Notes: generated from the sequence alone by a model not told the origin. A DNA stretch of 64,000 nucleotides from an uncultured Muribaculaceae bacterium (GCA_947381945.1 CANCXM010000002.1:62001-126000), one strand, 5' to 3'; numbered from the stretch's first letter, positions 53,342 through 62,879 are shown. Numbers and translations: made by a program.

Positions 53342-54199
53342 ATGTCTAATAAGCCAACTATGCAATCCGATTCCTCCGGACAACCGATGATAAGCGTATT
53401 CAATTCGCTTTCAGAGATTCCGTCAGTAAGTTTCCCTTCACGTCTCGACAGAATGCTTTTAGCAGTGTGTAAACGTGGAGAGATTTCAGCCATCATCGAC
53501 GTAGCTCCACGCAAAATGGGGCCTAATTCCATAATGGTTCTCCGTCCGGGCCATATCATCAGCCAATGCAAGTCAAGCCCTGACTTCGAAGGATTTTTCA
53601 TTGTGGTGCGTGAAGAAAAAATCAACGACATTCTCCCGTCGCTCCACTATGTGATTCCCTATAGTCTACATTACAACGCGAATCCCATCATCGACATCAC
53701 GCCTGAGGAACTGGAGACACAGACATTGATATATGAAATGCTCCAACGTCAGATCCATTCTGCTGACAGACTTTTCAACAACATGGCGCTCAACTCGCTT
53801 TGCGAAGTGCTGTTCTACAACACTCTCGGCATATATGCTTCGCGCGTGAATGAGGCGAAACACCACTCCCGCCGCGAAGAGCTCCTCTCACAGTTCATCG
53901 ACCTTATCGAGACCCATTTCAAGACCCAAAGGGCAGTCAATTTCTATGCCGACAAGCTTTTCGTCACGCCCAAACATCTGTCCGCAGTCCTTAAGGAGAT
54001 GAGCGGAAAGACCGCGGGAGAATGGATTGACCATCGGGTGATACTCGAAGCAAAACTCCTGCTGAGGACAACCGGGATGAACATTCAGGAAATCAGTCTC
54101 GCATTGAATTTCTCCAACCAATCGTTTTTCGGAAAATATTTCAAACATCTGACCGGACTTTCGCCGAGGGATTACAGAAACAAGATTTCAGAAGCCTGA
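53342..54199 (+). CDS. AraC-family transcriptional regulator
   Basis: 285 residues. An N-terminal cupin-like sensor region (about 15-150, GPNSIMVLRPGHIISQCKSS) is followed by a C-terminal double HTH (about 185-283: AVNFYADKLFVTPKHLSAVL and IQEISLALNFSNQSFFGKYF, ending GLSPRDYRNKI). The sensed signal and target genes are not evident. The TPR gene begins 90 bp downstream on the same strand. Confidence 0.9.
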   Translation: MSNKPTMQSDSSGQPMISVFNSLSEIPSVSFPSRLDRMLLAVCKRGEISAIIDVAPRKMGPNSIMVLRPGHIISQCKSSPDFEGFFIVVREEKINDILPSLHYVIPYSLHYNANPIIDITPEELETQTLIYEMLQRQIHSADRLFNNMALNSLCEVLFYNTLGIYASRVNEAKHHSRREELLSQFIDLIETHFKTQRAVNFYADKLFVTPKHLSAVLKEMSGKTAGEWIDHRVILEAKLLLRTTGMNIQEISLALNFSNQSFFGKYFKHLTGLSPRDYRNKISEA

Positions 54200-54289
54200 G
54201 GACAGCACCTTATCTTCAGCTTCATCACAGCCACGGCCACCGGCACAGTCAAACAAGCTCTAACCACATCACCATACTCTCCCGAACCA

Positions 54290-55156
54290 ATGTCAATCAC
54301 AAGAATCATCACCGCCTCCCTTATCATTTTCATCGGCATCTGCATGTCGGCAAATATTTCTGCCCAAACTCCGGAGGAAGATAGCGCCTACATGAAAAAA
54401 GTCGATGAGGCCGACAAAGCCTGCGCTGAAGGCAAATGGCGCGAGGCCGAAAGCGCACTTCTCGACGCCTTGCGCTCCGAACCTGCCAATCCATCGAACG
54501 TGTTGCTGCTCTCCAATCTCGGCATCATCCGCTATAATATGGGTCAGGATTCGCTTGCAATCGCGACCTTAACCGATGCCCACATAATGGCACCGTCGTC
54601 AGTGACGATCCTTTCCAACCGTGCGCGCGTGCTTGCGGCAAACGGATATGACAACGACGCTTATCTCGATTACGACCAAATCCTCCGGCTCGATTCAATG
54701 GAGATTTCGGCCCGTCTGCCCCACTGCCTGTTTGCTCTGCGCCGTCACGACTTCAGGACTGCCAAGGCGGACTTCGAGTTCATGCAACGCAACTTTCCAA
54801 AAGAAATCGAGACGGAGATAGCCGGTGCGACCGTACTTAGCGGGACAGGTGACTTTGCCGGTGCCATCCCATACTACAGCCGTGTGCTCATCGAAAGGAA
54901 GGATGCGGAGTATTACAGCGGACGCGCTTATTGCTACCTTCTGACCGGAGCATTGCAGGAAGCGTCGGACGACATCAACACCGCACTGAGCCTTACGCCG
55001 GATGACGGTGAACTTTACCTCTACCGTGCAGCGTTAAATAAGATGCGCTACCGTCCGGCAGATTCCGAAGCCGATGCAAGAAAGGCTGTGGAATTAGGCG
55101 TGGACAAGGCTCGCGCATCAAAATTTCTAAGCAAACCATTTCCTGAAAAGAAATAG
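54290..55156 (+). CDS. secreted TPR protein
   Basis: 288 residues with a signal peptide (about 1-26, ending ANISAQ), so periplasmic. Tetratricopeptide repeats run from about 35 to 275 ([60 protein letters not shown]). Likely a protein-interaction scaffold; partner unknown. The rsgA gene starts 11 bp after its stop codon, so the two are probably cotranscribed. Confidence 0.85.
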   Translation: MSITRIITASLIIFIGICMSANISAQTPEEDSAYMKKVDEADKACAEGKWREAESALLDALRSEPANPSNVLLLSNLGIIRYNMGQDSLAIATLTDAHIMAPSSVTILSNRARVLAANGYDNDAYLDYDQILRLDSMEISARLPHCLFALRRHDFRTAKADFEFMQRNFPKEIETEIAGATVLSGTGDFAGAIPYYSRVLIERKDAEYYSGRAYCYLLTGALQEASDDINTALSLTPDDGELYLYRAALNKMRYRPADSEADARKAVELGVDKARASKFLSKPFPEKK

Positions 55157-55167
55157 AACCTAAGCTC

Positions 55168-56115
55168 ATGACAGGAACCGTAATCAAAAATACAGGGAGC
55201 AGCTATGCAGTCCGCACTGACGAAGGGACAATTGTAAACTGCAAGATAAAAGGCAATTTCCGGTTGAAAGGAATCCGCACCACCAATCCGGTGGCTGTGG
55301 GCGACCGCGTCACCATCAACGGCGACCGCGACGAAAACAACTATATCACTGCAATCGAGCCTCGCCGCAACTATATCATCCGCAAGGCGACCAACCTCTC
55401 GAAACAGGGCCACATCCTTGCGGCAAATCTCGATCAGGTCTGCCTTGTGGTGACGCTCTTCCATCCAATCACGTCGACCACATTCATCGACCGTTTTCTG
55501 GCCACAGCCGAGGCATATCGCGTCCCGGCCATATTGGTCATAAACAAGATTGACCTGATTGAGGATGACGAGGAGGCGATGGAGTATCTCAATGCAGTCG
55601 CTTACCTGTATGAATCCATCGGCTACCCGGTTGTGAAGCTGTCGGCAAAGACCGGAGAGGGAATCGAAGCACTGCGCGAGAAACTTGCAGGAAAGACCAC
55701 CCTCTTCTCCGGTAATTCCGGCGTTGGAAAATCGACGCTCATCAATGACCTCATTCCGGGACTGCATCTTGCAACAGGTGAAATATCCGATACGCATGAT
55801 ACGGGAATGCACACGACCACTTTCTCGGAAATGTTTGAAATTCCGGGAATCGAGCCGGGCAGTTATATCATCGACACCCCCGGAGTGAAGGGATTTGGCA
55901 CCCTCGAATTTGACAAGCATGAGGTCAGCCATTTCTTTCCTGAAATCTTCCGCATCGGCGCCGATTGCCGTTACGGGGACTGCACACACACCCACGAACC
56001 CGGTTGCGCGGTGCGCGAAGCCCTGCTGGATCATCGTATAGCCGAATCGCGCTATTCATCCTATCTCTCAATCCTCGAAGATTCGGAAGAAGATAAATAC
56101 CGTAAAGGATACTAA
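55168..56115 (+). CDS. rsgA: ribosome small subunit maturation GTPase RsgA
   Basis: 315 residues. Circularly permuted GTPase that helps 30S ribosomal subunit maturation. N-terminal OB fold (about 1-65), then G4 NKID at 126-129, G1 GNSGVGKST at 182-190 and G3 DTPGV at 236-240, in the permuted order typical of the family. The C-terminal zinc finger uses Cys267, Cys272, His274 and Cys280 ([14 protein letters not shown]). Cytoplasmic. Last gene of a short series after the TPR gene. Confidence 0.96.
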   Translation: MTGTVIKNTGSSYAVRTDEGTIVNCKIKGNFRLKGIRTTNPVAVGDRVTINGDRDENNYITAIEPRRNYIIRKATNLSKQGHILAANLDQVCLVVTLFHPITSTTFIDRFLATAEAYRVPAILVINKIDLIEDDEEAMEYLNAVAYLYESIGYPVVKLSAKTGEGIEALREKLAGKTTLFSGNSGVGKSTLINDLIPGLHLATGEISDTHDTGMHTTTFSEMFEIPGIEPGSYIIDTPGVKGFGTLEFDKHEVSHFFPEIFRIGADCRYGDCTHTHEPGCAVREALLDHRIAESRYSSYLSILEDSEEDKYRKGY

Positions 56116-56167
56116 ATACAGAAAAGGATATTAAATTGGATATTAACGGACATCTTCGATGCCCGTG

Positions 56168-56229
56168 TATCTAAAACATTACTGTCCGCTAAACTCTTTG
56201 TTGTTTAGCGGACAGTAACATTTTAGATA
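56168..56229 (+). terminator. long hairpin downstream of rsgA
   Basis: 27-base arms (56168-56194 and 56203-56229) are complementary at 25 of 27 positions around an 8-base loop. The end of the right arm is repeated: the 15-mer GTAACATTTTAGATA occurs at 56215-56229 and 56233-56247. It lacks a T-tract on the plus strand, so it may be a repeat element and not a simple terminator. Confidence 0.5.
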
Positions 56230-56254
56230 ACGGTAACATTTTAGATATAAAAAA

Positions 56255-56282
56255 AGAGAGGGGGTCTCACGACTGCCTCTCT
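56255..56282 (-). terminator. terminator of the superoxide dismutase gene
   Basis: On the minus strand AGAGAGG pairs with CCTCTCT around a 14-base loop and is followed by a run of seven T. It is 115 bp after the stop codon. Confidence 0.75.
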
Positions 56283-56397
56283 CTCCATTCATCACATTAT
56301 GCTTATTTTAGTGCTATATTTTGTTTAGTAATGCTTGTTATTAGCAAATTGTTGTTTTTATGTTATTCCCGACGGGTTGCAGGGTCTTGATTAATCG

Positions 56398-56976
56398 TTA
56401 AATGTATCGGCTTGAAACGATGTCCCAGTCAACAATTTTCCAGAGCTCCTTAAGAGCATCGAGACGTCTGTTGCGGTAGTCGAGATAGTAGGCATGTTCC
56501 CACACATCGAAGACCAGAAGAGGTGTCAGACCTTCACAAAGCGGATTGCCTGCGTTGGATGTCTGTGTAATGAACAGTTTGCCGTCTTTGTCTTTTGAAA
56601 GCCATACCCAACCTGAGCCGAAAATGGCGGCGCCGGCGTCCTCAAACTCCTTCTTGAACTGGTCGAATGAGCCGAATTGCTCGTCGATAGCCTTGCGCAG
56701 ATGACCTTCCGGTTCATGACTGCCATCAGGCGAGAAGGTGAAGAAGTAGAAGATATGGTTCCATGCCTGAGAGGCATTGTTGAAGATGGGGCCGGAAGAA
56801 GAAGTAATGATTTCTTCAAGTTCCATATCCTCATATTTGGTGTCCTTTATGAGACGGTTGAGATTATCAATGTAGGTGCGTTCGTGCTTTCCATAATGAT
56901 AATCGACGGTCTCTTTAGAGATGGAGGGCGCAAGAGCGTCGTTCGCATACGGTAAATCAGGAAGTGTATAAATCAT
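56398..56976 (-). CDS. superoxide dismutase (Fe/Mn family)
   Basis: 192 residues, no signal peptide, cytoplasmic. It converts superoxide to hydrogen peroxide and oxygen. Metal ligands are His27 (DYHYGKH), His74 (AWNHIFYF), Asp157 and His161 (VFDVWEHAYY). The Bacteroides relatives can use either Fe or Mn; residues around 65-75 (NNASQAWNH) are of the Fe/cambialistic type, but metal choice cannot be fixed from sequence alone. Single-gene unit with a terminator at 56255. Confidence 0.95.
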   Translation of the reverse strand: MIYTLPDLPYANDALAPSISKETVDYHYGKHERTYIDNLNRLIKDTKYEDMELEEIITSSSGPIFNNASQAWNHIFYFFTFSPDGSHEPEGHLRKAIDEQFGSFDQFKKEFEDAGAAIFGSGWVWLSKDKDGKLFITQTSNAGNPLCEGLTPLLVFDVWEHAYYLDYRNRRLDALKELWKIVDWDIVSSRYI

Positions 56977-57080
56977 AGTTTTGAGTGTTTTTGTATTCGT
57001 TATATCCTAAAAACGCCTCCACAGGCCAATGGTTCGGGCATTGTCTGTTAAATATCTTCAAGAAATGCTTCATGATGCTA

Positions 57081-57111
57081 TTTGCCAATCAAAAATATTG
57101 GCGTAAATTTG
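57081..57111 (+). promoter_or_regulatory. yitT promoter TTTG-N19-TAAATTTG with inverted repeat in the spacer
   Basis: TTTG at 57081-57084, a 19-bp spacer and TAAATTTG at 57104-57111, 31 bp before the ATG. The spacer contains GCCAAT-N7-ATTGGC (57084-57102), placed where a bound repressor would block polymerase (inference). Confidence 0.65.
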
Positions 57112-57142
57112 CCAACCCTTTTAACGCAATATCACTTCAACC

Positions 57143-58114
57143 ATGACATCCACAGCGCCAACATCCGGCAAAACGGCTTTCGGCAACAGTGTCCGCGACT
57201 GGGCGGCCATTGTGCTTGGAATCACCATTTATGCCATCGGCTTCACAGTCTTCATCCTCCCCCATCATGTGGTCATCGGCGGAATGGCCGGTTTCAGTAC
57301 CCTGATATATTATGCCACCGGCGGACTTCTCCCGGTGGCGGCAGTCATGTATGGCACCAACATCCTCCTGCTGATATGCGGCTATAAGTATCTTGGCAGA
57401 GGTTTCGTGTTGCGTACAATCTTCGGAACAACCCTTCTGTCATTGCTCATCGGCATGGTGGAAGGCTATTTCACATCACATCCTCCAATCGTGTCGAGCG
57501 CACCTATGAGCATCATTCTCGGTGGCGTCCTTCTCGGGTTGGGAATAGGTATCTACTACAGCCATCACGGAACCACCGGCGGAACAGACATCGTGGCGGC
57601 CATAATGTCGCACGTCAGCAATGTCAGCATGGGGCGCGTCATGATGATAATCGACGTCAGCATCGTAGCGTTCTCATTCTTTCTTCCATTTGACGGCGAT
57701 ATGGAGGCCAGAGTGCAGGCACGCACTCAGACAATCATTTTCGGATTGCTTGCGATAGTCATATATTCTCTGCTCGCGGACAAATACATCGCTCAGGGCA
57801 AACAGACCATACAATTCATAATCCTTTCAGAAAAATGGAATGATGTGGCCTACCGAATCACCCACGAGACAGGTCGCGGAGCCACCATCTGGGATGCGCA
57901 GGGCTACTGGACCGGTGATGAGAAGAAACTGATGCTTGTGTGGTGCCGCGAGGTCGATACATATAATATATATAGGATTGTGCATGAAGTTGACCCTAAT
58001 GCCTACGTCACCACCTCGACCGTGAGAAATGTCTATGGAAACGGGTTCGACCGATTGAAAATAAAGAAAAAACAGTTCCATAGACCCAATGCTGACACGA
58101 AGCAACAGGATTGA
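57143..58114 (+). CDS. YitT-family membrane protein (DUF161 plus DUF2179)
   Basis: 323 residues. Five to six membrane segments in about 18-215 (WAAIVLGITIYAIGFTVFIL, YYSHHGTTGGTDIVAAIMSH) followed by a soluble C-terminal DUF2179 domain (about 225-305, IQFIILSEKWNDVAYRITHE, GRGATIWDAQGYWTG). Function of the family is unsettled; a transport role is suspected. It has its own promoter and a perfect 24-bp terminator, so it is a single-gene unit. Confidence 0.9.
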   Translation: MTSTAPTSGKTAFGNSVRDWAAIVLGITIYAIGFTVFILPHHVVIGGMAGFSTLIYYATGGLLPVAAVMYGTNILLLICGYKYLGRGFVLRTIFGTTLLSLLIGMVEGYFTSHPPIVSSAPMSIILGGVLLGLGIGIYYSHHGTTGGTDIVAAIMSHVSNVSMGRVMMIIDVSIVAFSFFLPFDGDMEARVQARTQTIIFGLLAIVIYSLLADKYIAQGKQTIQFIILSEKWNDVAYRITHETGRGATIWDAQGYWTGDEKKLMLVWCREVDTYNIYRIVHEVDPNAYVTTSTVRNVYGNGFDRLKIKKKQFHRPNADTKQQD

Positions 58115-58143
58115 AGGCGAGGAGCCCCAACAATATACCAATA

Positions 58144-58199
58144 ATGAAATAGACGAAGCCGGAAGGACTTATGCATCCTTCCGGCTTCGTCTATTTCAT
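58144..58199. terminator. bidirectional terminator, perfect 24-bp stem
   Basis: Arms 58144-58167 and 58176-58199 pair perfectly around an 8-base loop between convergent yitT-type and peptidase genes. Confidence 0.85.
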
Positions 58200-58271
58200 A
58201 TCATCATCTGATGCCATAGTATGTCGGATATTATCACGCCGACAAATCATGACAACGAGACAATGAAGAGG

Positions 58272-59699
58272 TCAGTCTTCAAAATCCACGATGTCGACAT
58301 CCTCGGCAAACATGGGATCCCACGGCGGGAGAAGAGTGGAATTCTGCTTCAGCACTTCCTTCACCTTAGGAGTGATGTATTTCTTGTTCACGACCACGCG
58401 GAACATGTATTCATTGAACCACTCGTCGGTCATGATGAGGTGACCGTCGTTCGCACCTGTTCCCCAGCTATTTTCAACCATCCATTTCTTTGACTTGCCG
58501 TTTTCGTCAAGGTCGACGGCCACCAGAGTCATCGCATGGGATGATGCTGACGAATGTGTGCGGATGCGGTCGGCCTTATCCATTCCGAATTTGGTTCCAA
58601 GGAGGGAATCATAGTCAAAATTGTTGATGTCGAGCAATCCGCGCTCACGGTCAAGGAATTTGTTGACATCGCAGGAAATATACATCGCATTGTTGTCCTT
58701 GATGGATGCGATGGCCATTTCCTTCAAATCATCGGCAGGAAGGTTGACGTAGGTCCAGTTGTAGCCGTCGTAGTTGTGGCGGTCATATTCAATCTCATAA
58801 AGTTTGTAATACTCACGGGTAGGGTCATTCATGAGCATCACATAGTCACCCTTCAGGTCATTTCCGGCAAAAGTCTTGTAGAAAGATTGAGGAGTGTAGG
58901 TCTCTGTGCTTACGGCGTTTCCGTCAGCGTCACGGCGGGTCCATGTGAATTCCGTCGGAGGCTCGCCAAGATTGAGGGCGAGGATGCGGTAGACCTCTGT
59001 CAGCATTTCCTTCTTGCGGGCATCGAGTTTCTTGGCATTTGCGCCGGCAGCAGCCATGCGGCGGAGTTCGAGACCATCCTCGCTCAGGCGCAGTTTCAAA
59101 AGGCTGCGCAGCTTTGAGGTCGCTTTGCTTGTATGGGTCTCCGGCATTACCTCGATGGGAACCACACCGTATTTCATCAGATTGTCGGCGACGCCTGTGT
59201 ATTGTCCGCCGTCAGCGATTGCATTACTGAAAAGCCAGTCGACCTTACGGTCATCCTCGGGAAGTGATGCAGTGTCGATTATGCCCTGAAGGAAAAGGTT
59301 TGACTTCTCGAGCTGATCCCAGAAGAAGTTATAGTTCTGCGAAAGCTCAAGTTTCGGCAGATTATGGTCACGCATCATCTGCGCACGCAACACGTTCAGG
59401 CCCGTAAATAGCCAGCAACGTCCCGATGAACGTTGGTTCGTTATACCCTTGCTCTTCACACGATGCGAGAAATGGTTGTCGAAATTCGCCTTATTCGAAT
59501 GATTCGACGCAAGAGCGGTGATACCATTGCCCGCGATGGCATTGTGGATGGCCTTGTTGGCTGGGGTTTTCTCGTAGGCGTTGCGGAAAGCAGTGATATC
59601 CGCATCAGAAATTCCACCTCCGTTTACCGGTCCGGCAGCAAATGCTGAGGGAAACGCGAGCGAGAAAGCAGCCCCGATAATCAGCAATGATTTTTTCAT
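58272..59699 (-). CDS. secreted C1B cysteine peptidase (bleomycin hydrolase / PepC-like)
   Basis: 475 residues with a signal peptide (about 1-22), unlike the cytoplasmic PepC of Firmicutes. Papain-fold catalytic residues: Gln89 and Cys95 in NQRSSGRCWLFTGLNVLR, His388 in SSASSHAMTLVAVD, Asn410 in MVENSWGTGANDGH. Bleomycin-hydrolase-type enzymes are hexameric aminopeptidases that trim peptides using their own C-terminus. Here the C-terminus is acidic (AEDVDIVDFED), longer than the short self-capping tail. Probably periplasmic peptide breakdown. A -7 box lies at 59770-59777. Confidence 0.9.
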   Translation of the reverse strand: MKKSLLIIGAAFSLAFPSAFAAGPVNGGGISDADITAFRNAYEKTPANKAIHNAIAGNGITALASNHSNKANFDNHFSHRVKSKGITNQRSSGRCWLFTGLNVLRAQMMRDHNLPKLELSQNYNFFWDQLEKSNLFLQGIIDTASLPEDDRKVDWLFSNAIADGGQYTGVADNLMKYGVVPIEVMPETHTSKATSKLRSLLKLRLSEDGLELRRMAAAGANAKKLDARKKEMLTEVYRILALNLGEPPTEFTWTRRDADGNAVSTETYTPQSFYKTFAGNDLKGDYVMLMNDPTREYYKLYEIEYDRHNYDGYNWTYVNLPADDLKEMAIASIKDNNAMYISCDVNKFLDRERGLLDINNFDYDSLLGTKFGMDKADRIRTHSSASSHAMTLVAVDLDENGKSKKWMVENSWGTGANDGHLIMTDEWFNEYMFRVVVNKKYITPKVKEVLKQNSTLLPPWDPMFAEDVDIVDFED

Positions 59700-59769
59700 G
59701 ATGGTATAATGATTGGTTGGTTTATATGGTAATTCTCAATCCATATCCCTACACGGAGGGATTGTGTCA

Positions 59770-59777
59770 CAAATTTA
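59770..59777 (-). promoter_or_regulatory. -7 box TAAATTTG for the C1B peptidase gene
   Basis: The minus strand reads TAAATTTG, 70 bp upstream of the ATG; an imperfect CTTG lies 21 bp further upstream. Confidence 0.45.
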
Positions 59778-59801
59778 GTGATTAATTTCTGATTTAGCCA
59801 A

Positions 59802-59836
59802 GGATGGCAAGGGGAATTTAATAAAGTCCGCCATCC
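59802..59836 (-). terminator. possible terminator after the ABC-F gene
   Basis: 7-bp stem GGATGGC/GCCATCC with a 21-base loop, just downstream of the stop codon at 59848. No good T-tract; weak call. Confidence 0.3.
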
Positions 59837-59847
59837 CGGTCTAAGAA

Positions 59848-61470
59848 TCAATTTGCCTGCTGCTCGGCTTTTTTCTTTTCGAGGAAATAGTTGATGTCGC
59901 CGAGATGCTCACGGACACGGCCGTCGGCAAATTCATAGACCTTCGTCACAAGTCCGTCAAGGAAATCACGGTCATGGCTGACGACGATAATCGTACCGTC
60001 AAAATCGCGCAAAGCCTGTTTCAAAATATCCTTTGTCTTCAGGTCAAGATGATTTGTCGGCTCGTCAAGGATGAGGAGATTGACAGGTTCAAGCAGAAGT
60101 TTCACCATACACAAGCGCACACGTTCACCTCCTGAAAGCACTTTCACTTTCTTTTGATTCTCCTCACCGCCAAACATGAATGCTCCGAGGAGGTCGCGGA
60201 TCTTGAGTCTTATGTCGCCCACTGCAATATCATCAATGGTCTGGAAAACGGTCAGTTCCTCATCAAGAAGCGAGGCACTGTTCTGGGCGAAATATCCGAT
60301 TTTCACATTATGGCCGAGCGTCAGGACGCCGTCATGGGCAATTTCCTTCATTATCGCCTTGACCATCGTGGATTTACCCTCGCCATTCCTGCCGGCAAAA
60401 GCGACCTTGTCGCCGCGCTCGATCGTGAATGAAGCTCCCGAAAAGACCGGGACTCCATCGTAGCTCTTCCCTACTCCTTCAGCTATCACCGGATAGTTGC
60501 CGCTTCGCGGACAGGGCGGAAACTTCAGACGCAATGCCGAGGTATCCTCTTCGTCGACTTCCACAATCTCCAGTTTCTCAAGCCATTTCACCTTGCTCTG
60601 GACCTGATATGTCTTCGAATAAGTACCTTTGAAACGCTCTATGAACTCGCGCGCCTCGGCAATCTGCTTCTGCTGATCGTCATATTGCTTCTGCTGTTGC
60701 TGACGGCGCTCCTTGCGCAGTTCGAGATAGTGGCTATAGGTAGCCTTATAGTCATATATTCGTCCGAGAGTGACCTCGATGGTACGGGTGGTGATATTGT
60801 CGATAAAACGGCGGTCATGGCTTATGACCACAACAGCCATCGGGCTGTTTATGATGAAGTCTTCAAGCCAGCCGATAGACTCAATGTCAAGATGGTTCGT
60901 AGGCTCGTCGAGAAGAAGCACATCCGGTTTGCGCAACAACAGTTTCGCAAGCTCGATTCTCATGCGCCAGCCACCAGAGAATTCCGAGGTCGGACGGTCG
61001 AAATCACTGCGCTTGAAACCGAGACCAAGCAACGCCTTCTCGACATCCTCCTCGAAGTGGGTCATGTCAATCGCATAGAACTTCTCACTCGCAGTTGCCA
61101 CCTTTTCAATCAGCGCCATGTAGGAATCGCTTTCGTAATCAGTGCGTGTGGCAAGCTCCTCATTCATGGCTTCAATCTCCGCTTCCATCTCGCGCAGGTG
61201 GGAAAATGCCTGTGAGGCCTCCTCGAATACAGTCCTCCCATCTTCCGTCATCAAGTGCTGTGGAAGATAGCAGATTGTGCAGTCCTTCGGAGCCGACACG
61301 GTTCCTCTCGTCGGCTGCCGGACTCCGGCCAGAATCTTGAGCAGTGTGCTCTTGCCGGCTCCGTTCTTGCCCATCAGGGCAATACGGTCCTTGGGGTTGA
61401 TGACGAACGATATATCTTTGAACAAGGTGGTGCCACCGAACTCAACGGTGAGTGCATCTACTGATACCAT
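59848..61470 (-). CDS. ABC-F family ATPase (ribosome-associated)
   Basis: 540 residues with two ATPase domains on one chain and no membrane part. First domain: Walker A MGKNGAGKSTLLKI, signature EFSGGWRMRIELAKLL, Walker B DVLLLDEPTNHLD. Second: AGRNGEGKSTMVKAIM, LSGGERVRLCMVKLL, NLLILDEPTNHLD. The linker (about 235-310) is rich in Arg, Lys and Gln (RKERRQQQQKQYDDQQKQIA), the ribosome-contacting P-site tRNA interaction motif region. ABC-F proteins relieve stalled ribosomes; some give antibiotic resistance. Length and linker are closer to housekeeping YbiT/Uup-like types, so a resistance role is not claimed. Confidence 0.92.
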   Translation of the reverse strand: MVSVDALTVEFGGTTLFKDISFVINPKDRIALMGKNGAGKSTLLKILAGVRQPTRGTVSAPKDCTICYLPQHLMTEDGRTVFEEASQAFSHLREMEAEIEAMNEELATRTDYESDSYMALIEKVATASEKFYAIDMTHFEEDVEKALLGLGFKRSDFDRPTSEFSGGWRMRIELAKLLLRKPDVLLLDEPTNHLDIESIGWLEDFIINSPMAVVVISHDRRFIDNITTRTIEVTLGRIYDYKATYSHYLELRKERRQQQQKQYDDQQKQIAEAREFIERFKGTYSKTYQVQSKVKWLEKLEIVEVDEEDTSALRLKFPPCPRSGNYPVIAEGVGKSYDGVPVFSGASFTIERGDKVAFAGRNGEGKSTMVKAIMKEIAHDGVLTLGHNVKIGYFAQNSASLLDEELTVFQTIDDIAVGDIRLKIRDLLGAFMFGGEENQKKVKVLSGGERVRLCMVKLLLEPVNLLILDEPTNHLDLKTKDILKQALRDFDGTIIVVSHDRDFLDGLVTKVYEFADGRVREHLGDINYFLEKKKAEQQAN

Positions 61471-61497
61471 ATAATTTTAGTTTGCCGAAATTTACTG

Positions 61498-61505
61498 CAA
61501 AGCTA
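61498..61505 (-). promoter_or_regulatory. -7 box TAGCTTTG for the ABC-F gene
   Basis: The minus strand reads TAGCTTTG, 27 bp upstream of the ATG; no clear -33. Confidence 0.4.
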
Positions 61506-61586
61506 CTAAATATCCGGCACATTTTCATCCCCTGTCCGGTTTTTATCCCTTAGCAAGACCTGAACATATTGGTTCTCAGAGCCATT

Positions 61587-62696
61587 TCAACTGACCGAAT
61601 CAGCGGGAGGGCATGGCTTGTCGGGATGAGGCTCCTGGGGATAGATGACATATTCCTCATAGTAGGCAAGGAGAAGGGTGGTCAGGGGAAGGGCGATTAT
61701 CATACCTATCAACCCGAGGAGGGTGCCCCACACCGATAGCGAGAGAAGGATGATGGCCGGATTGAGTCCCATGACCTTGCCCATGATTTTTGGAGTGAGA
61801 ATATAGTCACAGATACATTGGCTGATGACGTAGACAAGGAGGCATTTTCCAAACAGTGTCCAAAACGGAATTTCGCCTCCCATTGACGAAATCAGACATA
61901 CGAATGCCACAGGGATAACGGTGACATACTGGAAATAGGGTATCATATAGAGCACACCGACCAATATGCCGAGCACTATCGCAAGCGGGATACCGACTAT
62001 CGAGAAACCGATGCAATAGAACACGGCAGCACAGAGCGCGAGGACGGCCTGTCCACGGAAATAGCGGTTCATGCTGTTTTTGATGTCATTCCCGACCTTA
62101 TTGGCAATCGGGCGGAATTTAGGAGGGACGAGAAGGCCGAAACCACGCATGATATGACGGTAGTCAAGCAGGATGAAAATAACGTAGATAAATGTGAGGA
62201 ACCATTCGAGCGTATGGAGCAGAAACTCAACCGAAGCGGTGATGACAGTCGAACCTCTGGAAATAAGCGTCTCGAAACGCTGACCTTCCATAAGTTTTTT
62301 CATCATGTCCTCATCGAAATAATCCACAAGATAGTCATGAATCTCCTTCGGCAGAAATGGCATAAGCTCACCACGACGGGAGTAGTCGTTAATCATCACA
62401 CCCATGTCGTGAATCTCCTTCATGATTGATGGCAAAAAGAGATAGGCAAGACCGAAGACAATTCCGGCAACAGATATGAGGGTTGCGAATATTGCCGCGA
62501 TGCGCCAACGGAAATGGAGTTTAGTAAGGCAGAACTCCACTATCGGTTCAAGAATATATGAAATCAGACATGCCAGAAAAAAGGGCAGCAGAACGTTGCT
62601 CAGGCGATTGACGAGCCACACTATAGCTGCGACAATGGCTGCACCGAGAATAAACCGCATGACGCGGTCAAATGTGATGGGATGTGATGCTGACAT
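61587..62696 (-). CDS. AI-2E family transporter
   Basis: 369 residues with seven to eight membrane segments. Features of the family: paired N-terminal helices (FILGAAIVAAIVWLVNRLSN, LPFFLACLISYILEPIVEFC), a central soluble stretch (about 85-160) and the C-terminal conserved segment MGLNPAIILLSLSVWGTLLG. Members export small signalling molecules or act as sodium/proton antiporters; the original autoinducer-2 role is not general. No neighbour suggests a substrate. The C-terminal tail is Pro-rich (PQEPHPDKPCPPADS). Confidence 0.9.
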   Translation of the reverse strand: MSASHPITFDRVMRFILGAAIVAAIVWLVNRLSNVLLPFFLACLISYILEPIVEFCLTKLHFRWRIAAIFATLISVAGIVFGLAYLFLPSIMKEIHDMGVMINDYSRRGELMPFLPKEIHDYLVDYFDEDMMKKLMEGQRFETLISRGSTVITASVEFLLHTLEWFLTFIYVIFILLDYRHIMRGFGLLVPPKFRPIANKVGNDIKNSMNRYFRGQAVLALCAAVFYCIGFSIVGIPLAIVLGILVGVLYMIPYFQYVTVIPVAFVCLISSMGGEIPFWTLFGKCLLVYVISQCICDYILTPKIMGKVMGLNPAIILLSLSVWGTLLGLIGMIIALPLTTLLLAYYEEYVIYPQEPHPDKPCPPADSVS

Positions 62697-62777
62697 GAAA
62701 CATGAGGATTATATCTATTATAATCATCCTCCTCAACAAAAGGTTTAGCCGTGAAATGCTCCAAATATCTCAAATCC

Positions 62778-62835
62778 TGTCCATCAGTGGCTGTCCGCAC
62801 GGACAAAATCGGACAAAACTGTCCGATAGCGGACA
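62778..62835 (+). promoter_or_regulatory. phased TGTCCG/CGGACA half-site array (enhancer-like)
   Basis: Half-sites: TGTCC at 62778, TGTCCG at 62792, CGGACA at 62800, CGGACA at 62810, TGTCCG at 62820, CGGACA at 62830. They form inverted repeats TGTCCG-CA-CGGACA and TGTCCG-ATAG-CGGACA, and the last four starts are exactly 10 bp apart, placing them on one DNA face. Their position 45-100 bp upstream of a sigma-54-like promoter suits an NtrC-type activator. Confidence 0.7.
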
Positions 62836-62879
62836 ATGCTATTTTACGCAAAATATTGACTATCAATATTTTAATACTT

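Noticed and set aside
55048..56034. Minus-strand frame (328 codons) across rsgA and the end of the TPR gene
   Set aside because: Antisense to complete RsgA motifs and spans two real genes.
59848..61470. Antibiotic-resistance ABC-F (Msr/Vga type)
   Set aside because: Architecture looks like housekeeping ABC-F proteins; no resistance-type context.
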